Source: JBDLSO01 sp039799445 (GTDB lineage: Bacteria; Patescibacteriota; Minisyncoccia; Phycocordibacterales; UBA5272). Taken from it: a stretch of 18,332 nucleotides of DNA. The stretch is from assembly GCA_039799445.1 (NCBI GenBank), contig JBDLSO010000006.1, positions 1 to 18,332 on the forward strand, given 5' to 3'. Below, in pieces: positions 7,640 through 13,359 of this stretch. The stretch's first letter is position 1. Each line of letters starts with the position of its first letter. The notes below the pieces were generated by a model. It was not told the origin of the DNA, did no database searches, and saw only the letters and a list, made by a program, of their open reading frames with translations. Made by a program: the position numbers and the translations under genes.

Positions 7640-7855
7640 TTACATCAAGAAATACGCTACGAATCCAAGTATACCAAGAGATTCAACAAGTGCTGCTCCG
7701 ATAATCATACGAGAGAAAATAACTCCCTGTACGTCTGGATTTCGCCCAATAGCTTCAAGAGCTTTACCGATAAGATATCCTTGCCCGATACCAGCGAGTG
7801 GTATTGAAAATGCTGCTAATCCTTTTCCAATGTATTTTGCTGCTTCTGCGTCCAT
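7640..7855 (-). CDS. atpE: F-type ATP synthase c subunit
   Basis: The 71-aa hairpin proteolipid makes the rotor ring. Helix 1 spans about residues 9-32, the polar loop is GRNPD at 37-41, and helix 2 spans about 45-70 with the ion-binding carboxylate Glu58. Gln25 in GIGQGY and Ser59 right after Glu58 match ligands known from Na+-binding c rings (Gln32, Glu65 and Ser66 in Ilyobacter tartaricus), but the Thr67 and Tyr70 equivalents are Leu60 and Leu63, so the coupling ion is uncertain. ATG at 7855 gives no leader peptide. This is the first gene of the main leftward atp transcript, with a putative promoter about 65 bp upstream. No SD is visible. Confidence 0.97.
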   Translation of the reverse strand: MDAEAAKYIGKGLAAFSIPLAGIGQGYLIGKALEAIGRNPDVQGVIFSRMIIGAALVESLGILGFVAYFLM

Positions 7856-7891
7856 AGTTTTTGTATGTATATGTTAAAAATAAAACAAAAT

Positions 7892-7904
7892 AGAGAAAAT
7901 CTCT
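7892..7904 (-). other. Short inverted repeat in the atpE leader
   Basis: AGAGA and TCTCT arms flank a 3-nt spacer. In the predicted atpE mRNA leader this would make a weak 5-bp hairpin. It may mean nothing; it is listed because it lies between the putative promoter and the start codon. Confidence 0.25.
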
Positions 7905-7918
7905 ATAATATACCTATA

Positions 7919-7927
7919 AGTATAACA
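7919..7927 (-). promoter_or_regulatory. Extended -10 promoter element for atpE and the main atp run
   Basis: On the minus strand this reads TG-T-TATACT, the same nonamer as before the DHH gene and before the AtpZ-like gene. A start near base 7912 would give a leader of about 57 nt, so this transcript would not be leaderless. A second AT-rich hexamer (TATTAT, 7910-7905) is a weaker alternative. Confidence 0.45.
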
Positions 7928-7948
7928 AAAATGAGTGAAGTGCGATAC

Positions 7949-7977
7949 TTGACATTTATTGTTTTATAGTATATAAT
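7949..7977 (+). promoter_or_regulatory. Perfect consensus sigma-70 promoter for the cold-shock-domain gene
   Basis: TTGACA at 7949-7954 and TATAAT at 7972-7977 are separated by exactly 17 bp, the textbook optimum. The predicted start is near 7984, giving a leader of about 50 nt. It is divergent from the atpE promoter. No other gene in the window has a recognisable consensus -35. Confidence 0.85.
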
Positions 7978-7986
7978 GTGTGTTGT

Positions 7987-8001
7987 GTGGGATTGTCCCA
8001 C
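7987..8001 (+). other. Hairpin at the 5' end of the cold-shock-domain gene leader
   Basis: GTGGGA and TCCCAC arms with a 3-nt loop sit a few bases after the predicted transcription start. Hairpins at a 5' end often protect mRNA; a regulatory role cannot be judged from sequence. Confidence 0.45.
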
Positions 8002-8035
8002 TGTTGTACGTTTTTAACAAAAAGGAGCTTCTCGC

Positions 8036-8851
8036 ATGACAGAGTCACAAGTTCGTCGTCGTCCACAGCAAGAAAGTGGACTAAAAACCAAAGGTCGTGT
8101 GGAAGCCTTCCACATGACACTCGGATACGGCAACATCGTCGGGGAAGACGGAGTCTCGTACTTCGTCCACCAGAGCAATATTACTACCCCTCTAACAAAT
8201 CGCGGTTTGCGTGGATTGATTGAAGGGCAGCTGGTCGAGTTTGTGCCCTGCACAAAGAAGGCTAACAAACCTCAAGCTTATGAGGTTGAGGTTCCAAGAT
8301 GGAAACAAATCCACCTTCTGCCTTTCAAAGAGGTTGATGCGTGGACGCCATATGACGATGGCGTCGTGAGTGTCACGATCGACAATCGTGGGACACGGCA
8401 CGGCGTCTCAAACCAAGAAGCACAGCCATGCGCTGAGCTTCCTAATGGAACATTGTTGTACTACACCGGTCGGCGTGTGAGTGGATTCTCATTCACACTT
8501 CCACAGCGTCACCTTGTGGTGGCACTCGGACTCGACAACGAAAAAAATGTTGTTGCAAACGACGCAGTACCACTCGATGGTACGATTTTGATTGTCCGCC
8601 GCAGGGTAGATGACCGTAATCATATTAATATCAAAGCAGTTCGCTTCGGCAAGCGCCATGACGAGTATGGTGGGCGTGATACCAACATCCTCATCGTCGA
8701 GGAGCGTTTGGCGCTTGATGACATCCCTGCGGATGTCATCGAACCAGAGCTTGAAGAGCTCATGGATGTCTTGTTTGAGGGGCAAGTCTTGCTTCCCTAC
8801 AACAAGCAGTTCATACCAGCCATTCTTGAGGCAATCAGTCGCTTAAAGTAA
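8036..8851 (+). CDS. Cold-shock-domain protein with an unrecognised C-terminal region
   Basis: The 271-aa protein has an N-terminal cold-shock (OB-fold) nucleic-acid-binding domain at about residues 18-86: KGRVEAF, an RNP1-like GYGNIVGEDG at 30-39, RNP2-like YFVHQSNI at 42-49, and LIEGQLVEF at 61-69. The remaining about 185 residues are not recognised; they seem rich in strands and end in an acidic stretch (LEELMDVLFEG). Ordinary cold-shock proteins are about 70 aa, so the domain is part of a larger protein, likely RNA- or ssDNA-binding. AAAGGAG at 8021-8027 ends 8 nt before the ATG: this is the only strong SD in the window. Base use differs too: 34 of 60 bases are G/C at 8101-8160 against 20 of 60 at 9181-9240 in the next gene. 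Perfect promoter, SD and terminator make a self-contained cassette, suggesting acquisition from elsewhere. Confidence 0.8.
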   Translation: MTESQVRRRPQQESGLKTKGRVEAFHMTLGYGNIVGEDGVSYFVHQSNITTPLTNRGLRGLIEGQLVEFVPCTKKANKPQAYEVEVPRWKQIHLLPFKEVDAWTPYDDGVVSVTIDNRGTRHGVSNQEAQPCAELPNGTLLYYTGRRVSGFSFTLPQRHLVVALGLDNEKNVVANDAVPLDGTILIVRRRVDDRNHINIKAVRFGKRHDEYGGRDTNILIVEERLALDDIPADVIEPELEELMDVLFEGQVLLPYNKQFIPAILEAISRLK

Positions 8852-8877
8852 GCATTGCTACCTTCAAGAAAAAACCA

Positions 8878-8910
8878 GGACCCAGCCGCAAGGTTGGGTC
8901 CACTTTTTTT
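8878..8910 (+). terminator. Rho-independent terminator after the cold-shock-domain gene
   Basis: GGACCCAGCC pairs with GGTTGGGTCC through a GCAA (GNRA) tetraloop: a 10-bp stem with one G-U pair, at 8878-8901. A run of seven T follows at 8904-8910. It is 27 bp after the stop codon. Confidence 0.92.
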
Positions 8911-8918
8911 GTTATACT
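8910..8918 (+). promoter_or_regulatory. Extended -10 element for the DHH-family gene
   Basis: TG-T-TATACT overlaps the last T of the preceding terminator and ends 6 nt before the ATG at 8925. Transcription would start at or next to the A of ATG, giving a leaderless mRNA. No -35 is seen. Confidence 0.55.
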
Positions 8919-8924
8919 ATTTAT

Positions 8925-9878
8925 ATGAATATACAAAAAGTAATTTTCCCGAGCCGTCCACAGATAGATACCATTTGTGCTTTCTATATTTTACAAAAAT
9001 ACGGAATGTCACATTTCATTGGTATTGAATCAGCTTATATTTCTGTATCACCGATGACACATTCTCTTAAGAGTGGAGAATATCTTGATTCTTCTGGTGT
9101 ACTATATTTAGACTGCAATCAATCTATATTTGATCATCATATAAAAGAAAATACCTGCTTAACTGATTTAGTTATTGACCACCTAGGACTACAACATAAT
9201 GCAGAACTAGATAAAATAAAAGCATTTGCAAAACGTGATGACCTACAAGGAAAGGGTATTATTTCTCAAGACAAGTTAGACAAAGCATTTGGGTTACCAG
9301 GACTCCTTACTAACTTAAACAAAAGTAGCCGATATACAGCTCATGATATTTTTCACATCATATTACCTCTTTTGGAAGCGCATGTAGAAGAAGAAAAAAA
9401 GCGTATATACGACATGCCAGAAGAAATAAAAAGAAAATCACTCACTTCTGAGTTTGTTCCTTTCTCTTGTGAACAAAAGGGTAAGAAACTATCTTGCTGT
9501 ATGATTTATTCTGACACTACCAGTATTGGTGGATATTTAAGATCATCACTGGGTGGCTACTATGATGTGGTTATACAAGTAAAATCAAGTGGTCATATCA
9601 CAATTTTAACTAGACCGTTACATAAAATAAGTCTACGTGGACTTATTTTACTTATTCGTTTAGAAGAATTAGCTTCAAAAAATAAAAATATAGAAATAGG
9701 TACAGAACAACTACTTGCGGCAGGTACTATAGAGAGTGTTCCTGAATGGTACTATGATACTGCAACCAACTCATTATTCAATGGCGGAAGTAGTACTGCA
9801 GTAGCACCAACTACTATCAATACAGAGCAACTTATAGAGATTGTACGTATGGGGATTTCTGAGAAAATGTTAGGATAA
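8925..9878 (+). CDS. Atypical DHH-family phosphoesterase-like protein
   Basis: This 317-aa protein carries the DHH-type metal-site pattern: LYLDCN with Asp63, then FDHH with Asp70-His71-His72, and an Asp pair at 105-106 (FAKRDD) that could be the fourth motif. The first motif, usually an N/H-x-DxD or PDxDA element, is PSRPQIDTICAFYIL at 9-23, with only Asp15 preserved. DHH proteins are Mn2+-dependent phosphoesterases or nucleases, but the substrate is open and the altered motif I may change metal binding. The C-terminal region contains SIGGYLRSSLGGYYDVVIQVKSSGHITILTRP, perhaps the equivalent of the DHHA substrate domain. It is transcribed toward atpB and ends 3 bp from the atpB stop, with no terminator between. 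AT-rich, like most of the window. Confidence 0.65.
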   Translation: MNIQKVIFPSRPQIDTICAFYILQKYGMSHFIGIESAYISVSPMTHSLKSGEYLDSSGVLYLDCNQSIFDHHIKENTCLTDLVIDHLGLQHNAELDKIKAFAKRDDLQGKGIISQDKLDKAFGLPGLLTNLNKSSRYTAHDIFHIILPLLEAHVEEEKKRIYDMPEEIKRKSLTSEFVPFSCEQKGKKLSCCMIYSDTTSIGGYLRSSLGGYYDVVIQVKSSGHITILTRPLHKISLRGLILLIRLEELASKNKNIEIGTEQLLAAGTIESVPEWYYDTATNSLFNGGSSTAVAPTTINTEQLIEIVRMGISEKMLG

Positions 9879-9881
9879 GAA

Positions 9882-10703
9882 CTAATGCTCACCGTCTTTT
9901 TTGAGCACCATTGCATAATACACAGTGATAAGACTAGTGAACACCAGTGCCTGCACAAGTGCTACAAGGAATTCAAATCCGAGCCAAAGTGCAGGAAGTA
10001 TGTATGCAAAACTTCCAAGTGCAATAGCCATCACCACTTTACCGGCAAACATATTTCCAAACAAACGCAGTGAAAGTGAAATAATGCGAATGAATTCACC
10101 AATGAGTTCAAGCAAACCAACGAAAAACTCAACAATAGATATCATACCCTCGGCAATACTTTTTCGAAAGCCATTGTAAACTTCTTTGAATTTGAAGAAA
10201 TGTCCCAAGTAGCCAACTCCATTCTCACGAAAACCGATAATTTGTATGACAAGTATTGAACCAACCGCAAGAGCAAAAGTAGTATTAAAATCTGATGTAG
10301 CACTTCTAAAGACCGACTCACCTCCCCACTTGATACTGGTTAAGAGTGGTATATGACCCATGAAATTTGATAGCCCGATAAACACCATTACTGACCCGAG
10401 TACAGGAACTGCTTTAAGAGCACGTTCTTTGTCTCCGACCAATTGCTCTATCAATCCAAGTATGGCTTCGTATATCATCTCTACAATATTTTGAAATGTG
10501 TTAGGAATCAGTGAGATATTTCGCACCAAGAGAATAGTAGCCAATAATACTACAAACACTGAAAGCATCAACATAAGAGTTGTATTTACAACTGGAAAAT
10601 TGCCAATACTAAAAACAGTCTCTGGCTGTATAGACGGAAAATGTGCATGCGGTTGCAGGATTGTATAGTGGTGTTCTTCTGTTGTTGTTTTCTCTATTGC
10701 CAT
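9882..10703 (-). CDS. atpB: F-type ATP synthase a subunit
   Basis: At 273 aa this is the Fo stator channel subunit. The essential Arg213 sits in SLSLRLFGNMFAG (210-221), the family hallmark, and Gln251 (VQALVFTSLITVYY) in the last helix is also typical. About five to six membrane helices are visible, at roughly 41-60, 99-120, 142-158, 187-215, 222-240 and 245-265. The first 30 residues are polar and His-rich (EEHHYTILQPHAHF). ATG at 10703 lies 11 bp after the stop of the AtpZ-like gene. In most operons atpB is followed by atpE; here two opposite-strand genes (1,900 bp) separate them, so atpB belongs to a different transcript from the rest. Confidence 0.97.
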   Translation of the reverse strand: MAIEKTTTEEHHYTILQPHAHFPSIQPETVFSIGNFPVVNTTLMLMLSVFVVLLATILLVRNISLIPNTFQNIVEMIYEAILGLIEQLVGDKERALKAVPVLGSVMVFIGLSNFMGHIPLLTSIKWGGESVFRSATSDFNTTFALAVGSILVIQIIGFRENGVGYLGHFFKFKEVYNGFRKSIAEGMISIVEFFVGLLELIGEFIRIISLSLRLFGNMFAGKVVMAIALGSFAYILPALWLGFEFLVALVQALVFTSLITVYYAMVLKKDGEH

Positions 10704-10714
10704 ACTTAACTGCT

Positions 10715-11014
10715 TTATATATCTTCTTTTTTTATACTTTCTTTCTCTTTTATAATCAACCTATCTAGTTCAATCATTTTGTTATCTATTTTCTTGTATA
10801 TTTTCCATATATATATCCACGATATACCCATAACAAGGCAAGCGAGCCCAAATGTAACCAAGTCTCCTGTACCATACTTTTTGTCTAGAAAATTTCCTAG
10901 AAATACCGAAGCGACTACTGGCACAAACAATATACCAAAAATATGAAATAATGACACTGACAAGCGTCCAATCAAAACTTCTCTTTCTGCTTGTAATTCT
11001 GACAGAGTACTCAT
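10715..11014 (-). CDS. AtpZ/AtpI-like ATP synthase accessory membrane protein
   Basis: The 99-aa product has two membrane helices, at about residues 21-44 and 53-73, joined by the segment GNFLDKKYGTGDLVTFGLACLVMG, matching the family pattern of AtpZ/AtpI proteins (G..LDK.fgT.p). These proteins assist assembly of the c ring or carry Mg2+/Ca2+, and their genes commonly open atp operons, as here before atpB. The charged C-terminal tail is rich in Lys/Glu/Ile. ATG at 11014 is chosen; a TTG at 11026 would add four residues but lies at the predicted transcription start. A TGTTATACT element lies 12 nt upstream of the ATG. Confidence 0.8.
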   Translation of the reverse strand: MSTLSELQAEREVLIGRLSVSLFHIFGILFVPVVASVFLGNFLDKKYGTGDLVTFGLACLVMGISWIYIWKIYKKIDNKMIELDRLIIKEKESIKKEDI

Positions 11015-11026
11015 AATAACAGACAA

Positions 11027-11035
11027 AGTATAACA
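11027..11035 (-). promoter_or_regulatory. Extended -10 element for the AtpZ-like gene and atpB
   Basis: The minus strand reads TG-T-TATACT, ending 12 nt before the ATG at 11014. Predicted start near 11020, so a leader of about 6 nt or less. It is divergent from the element for the DsbA-like gene in an 80-bp intergenic region. Confidence 0.5.
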
Positions 11036-11076
11036 CAGAATCTCACATTTTCCACTGTTGCGCAGCTTACCTCAGA

Positions 11077-11085
11077 TGCTATACT
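11077..11085 (+). promoter_or_regulatory. Extended -10 element for the DsbA-like gene
   Basis: TG-C-TATACT ends 9 nt before the ATG at 11095. Predicted start is within about 3 nt of the ATG, so the mRNA would be nearly leaderless. The -35 region is not recognisable. Confidence 0.5.
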
Positions 11086-11094
11086 GATGAGTAT

Positions 11095-11850
11095 ATGACA
11101 GAACAAAAACACAAAGAACACAGTGCGCATACTCAGGAGAAACGTACTCCAAGGCAGTCAAATGAGCGAGCTATTTTAATAGGTGCAGTGCTTATCGCAA
11201 TTTCAATATTGCTACACGGTGTCATAGTGGGAAATAGTAGCGGAAGTGACACAAAAACTACAAGCCTAGTCACAAAACAAATAGTAGATGAAGTTTTGAA
11301 AACAAGTGTCGCACATAGATACTTCGAAGGTTCAGTACCAACAGAGCCAATAGTATTCACAGAGTATTCTGATACCGAATGTCCTTTCTGCAAAAGTTTT
11401 CACCCGACAATACACACACTGATAGAAGAAGGAAATGGAAAATACGCATGGGTATACAGACACTTCCCTCTTTCATTCCATCCAAAAGCACAAAAACAAG
11501 CAGAGGCTGTCGAATGTGTACGATCCATCTCAGGAGATACAAAAGCATTGTACTTCTTAGACATTATATACAAAGTAACTCCTTCAAATGACAAATTAGA
11601 AGAGACTACATTATATGAAATTAGTGACAAAATGAAGTTGCCAACAAAGAAAATAAAAGAGTGTGTTGAAGCTGGTACGTTTACTCAGAAAATCAAAACG
11701 AGTATAGAAGACGGTACCAAAGCTGGTGTTCAGGGTACTCCACATACTATCATCACCAAAGGCTCAGGTGCCAATGCTGAGGTAGTTGGTGTTATCAATG
11801 GCGCTCAACCACGCGAAGCAATAGACGCAATACTATCACAAGTGAAGTAG
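11095..11850 (+). CDS. Membrane-anchored DsbA-family thiol oxidoreductase
   Basis: The 251-aa protein has a charged cytosolic N-terminus (residues 1-25), one membrane helix (about 26-46) that acts as a signal anchor, and an extracellular thioredoxin-fold domain from about 75 on. The active site is CPFC at 96-99 (FTEYSDTECPFCKSFHPTI), and the cis-Pro loop is GTPH at 214-217. Thus it should form or isomerise disulfides in exported proteins. Two further Cys, 141 and 190, could form a structural disulfide. Proteins of this shape (DsbA/Thioredoxin_4 type) are common in bacteria without an outer membrane. The gene stands alone between divergent atpZ-like and convergent sufT-like genes and ends at a bidirectional terminator. 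Confidence 0.92.
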   Translation: MTEQKHKEHSAHTQEKRTPRQSNERAILIGAVLIAISILLHGVIVGNSSGSDTKTTSLVTKQIVDEVLKTSVAHRYFEGSVPTEPIVFTEYSDTECPFCKSFHPTIHTLIEEGNGKYAWVYRHFPLSFHPKAQKQAEAVECVRSISGDTKALYFLDIIYKVTPSNDKLEETTLYEISDKMKLPTKKIKECVEAGTFTQKIKTSIEDGTKAGVQGTPHTIITKGSGANAEVVGVINGAQPREAIDAILSQVK

Positions 11851-11883
11851 AAGTGGTCAATAATTTTACGTTTTTAGTTATAC

Positions 11884-11909
11884 AAAAAAGAGGCTAGCGC
11901 CTCTTTTTT
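11884..11909. terminator. Bidirectional rho-independent terminator between convergent genes
   Basis: AAAAAAGAGGC and its perfect reverse complement are separated by a TAGC loop; six A on one side and six T on the other serve both strands. It lies between the end of the DsbA-like gene (11850) and the end of the SufT-like gene (11948). Confidence 0.93.
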
Positions 11910-11947
11910 GTATTAACTAATGTCTAAACTTTACGTCCAACTACGAC

Positions 11948-12262
11948 TTATAGCCCAAACAAAAGTCGTATTTCTTCACTAGCTTCCCAGGGTGGATCAA
12001 AAGTCAGCTCAACTTTCCCTTCACCCATACCCAAGAGTGTCACTGTGTCGCACACATCGGCAATAAGCACATCTGCAAACGGACAGAGTGGGCTGGTCAA
12101 AGTCATCACAACGGTAATATGATCAAAAAGCTGTGGTGCTATTTCTTCTCCAAATTGTATATCTCGAATGAGCCCGAGCGATACAATGTTCACCGCAAGC
12201 TCTGGATCTATGATCTCTTTGAGTGCGCGTTCTACTTCTTCTTTTGTTTGATTAATATCCAT
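11948..12262 (-). CDS. sufT: SufT-like MIP18/DUF59 iron-sulfur maturation protein
   Basis: I choose ATG 12262, giving 104 aa and an 11-bp overlap with the end of sufC; earlier starts would reach deeper into sufC and add residues unlike the family. The conserved pattern is present: IIDPELAVNIVSLGLIRDI at 17-35, MTLTSPLCPF at 53-62 with Cys60, and FDPPWEASEEIR at 88-99. This family acts in late steps of Fe-S cluster delivery, and genes of this type (SufT) are often the last in suf operons, as here. The symbol follows context and family; function in this organism is inferred. A run of eight A just before the ATG belongs to the sufC coding sequence. Confidence 0.88.
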   Translation of the reverse strand: MDINQTKEEVERALKEIIDPELAVNIVSLGLIRDIQFGEEIAPQLFDHITVVMTLTSPLCPFADVLIADVCDTVTLLGMGEGKVELTFDPPWEASEEIRLLFGL

Positions 12263-12968
12263 TTTTTTTAATTGTATTAAGTATATCAGTTCCTTGAGTA
12301 CGCACAATGACACCGTCTTTACAGATATAGATGTGTTCTGATTCAATTTTCTCGACTTCGTGTAAATTGTGGCTAACGATGATAAAACTCATCCCTGTCT
12401 TTGCGAGTGCGTTCACAGTCGTATATATCTTTTGTACTGTTTCAAAATCAACACCAGAATCTATTTCGTCAAGTAGAGCTAGTTTAGGGCAGAGCACAAT
12501 CAGAGCGATCAATTCCATTTGTTTTTTTTCTCCCCCACTTACACTACTTCCAATGTGTTTGAGTAGTAATTCTTTGGATATTCCGTACGGTGCGATAAGC
12601 TCTTCTACATATGTTTTATACTCAATAATACTTTTTGAGTGTTCTCCTTTTTTTGTATACAGTCCAAAAAGCATTTGCAGCAATGTCAATCCTCCTATAT
12701 CTGGTATGTCCTGTGGTACAAAGAATATACCACGTGCACCTTTTTCTTCTGTCGTATTATTGCTTATGTCTTCGGATTCAAAATACATAGTGCCGGTGTG
12801 TGAATAACCAGGGTATGAGAGCATTGCAAAAAGCAAACTACTTTTGCCACTACCGTTGGCACCAATCAGAAGTACTTTCTGCCCTTGATCGACAACAAAA
12901 TTATCAACTGTGACAAGCGTAGTGTCATTTTTTATTGCACTGAAATTGGTAAGAGTAAGTATATTCAT
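12252..12968 (-). CDS. sufC: SUF system ATPase SufC
   Basis: This 238-aa ABC-type ATPase drives the SufBCD scaffold. Walker A GANGSGKS is at residues 36-43, the ABC signature SGGEKKQ at 144-150, Walker B with the SufC-typical LALLDEIDSGVD at 163-174, and the switch His at 200 in VSHN. Length is normal for SufC (about 245-250). ATG at 12968 is preferred over a TTG at 12974. It is placed after sufU with a 24-bp gap, in which a TGGTATACT element lies 7 nt before the ATG, so it may have its own promoter besides read-through from sufBDSU. Confidence 0.95.
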   Translation of the reverse strand: MNILTLTNFSAIKNDTTLVTVDNFVVDQGQKVLLIGANGSGKSSLLFAMLSYPGYSHTGTMYFESEDISNNTTEEKGARGIFFVPQDIPDIGGLTLLQMLFGLYTKKGEHSKSIIEYKTYVEELIAPYGISKELLLKHIGSSVSGGEKKQMELIALIVLCPKLALLDEIDSGVDFETVQKIYTTVNALAKTGMSFIIVSHNLHEVEKIESEHIYICKDGVIVRTQGTDILNTIKKNGY

Positions 12969-12975
12969 ATACAAG

Positions 12976-12984
12976 AGTATACCA
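12976..12984 (-). promoter_or_regulatory. Extended -10 element before sufC
   Basis: TG-G-TATACT on the minus strand, 7 nt before the sufC ATG, in the sufU-sufC gap. It could start a leaderless sufC-sufT transcript inside the larger suf run. No -35 is seen. Confidence 0.5.
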
Positions 12985-12992
12985 TATATGTG

Positions 12993-13355
12993 TTAGTGCA
13001 ACTTAAAATACTGTTGTAGCGCAGAAAGTGGCAATAATACGCAAGCAGCCCTTTGAGGTGATACAGTGATACCCAGCATATCGTATATATCTTTGGGTAA
13101 TATCGCTTGTACTTCCGCAATACTTTTGCCTTGTAGAAATTCTGTAAAAAGTGATGCACTTGCAGTTGCTAATGCACAACACTCACCAGTAAAAGAAACA
13201 CGTTCAATACGTGACTCATTCTCGAGTATATATAGACTCAAAGAGTCACCGCATGTAGCATTATGTACCGAGCACAAAACAGCATCTGGGATAACACCCT
13301 TGTTCTGTGGTCTCATGCTGTGTTCAATAATATGTGCTTTGTATACTTCATCCAT
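12993..13355 (-). CDS. sufU: Sulfur acceptor / Fe-S scaffold protein SufU (IscU family)
   Basis: The 120-aa protein has the zinc/cluster ligands of the IscU-SufU family: Cys35 and Asp37 in NATCGDS, Cys59/Cys60 in GECCALATASAS, and Cys105 in QRAAC. Residues 1-20 (MDEVYKAHIIEHSMRPQNKG) match the usual N-terminus (Y...I.dH..nPrN.G). SufU accepts sulfur from SufS through zinc-ligand exchange. The R-x-x-C C-terminal motif is SufU-like, and it lacks the His-Cys pair of IscU. However, the about 18-21-residue insertion typical of SufU between the second and third cysteine regions is absent, so length there is IscU-like. ATG at 13355 lies 4 bp after the sufS stop. Confidence 0.88.
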   Translation of the reverse strand: MDEVYKAHIIEHSMRPQNKGVIPDAVLCSVHNATCGDSLSLYILENESRIERVSFTGECCALATASASLFTEFLQGKSIAEVQAILPKDIYDMLGITVSPQRAACVLLPLSALQQYFKLH

Positions 13356-13359
13356 ATAT

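Noticed and set aside
7247..7807. A long plus-strand open frame (186 codons) opposite atpF and atpE
   Set aside because: It is antisense to two certain ATP synthase genes, its product is Ser/Ala-rich low-complexity as expected from a shadow frame, and it has no SD or domain.
12263..12346. An upstream start for the SufT-like gene adding 28 residues
   Set aside because: It would overlap sufC by 95 bp, and the added residues (MNQNTSISVKTVSLC...) do not fit the family, which begins close to the conserved IIDPEL motif.
12966..12990. A possible palindrome CATATA...TATATG before sufC like the sufB operator
   Set aside because: Only 6 AT-only bases match on each side with a 13-base asymmetric centre, which is expected by chance in such sequence.
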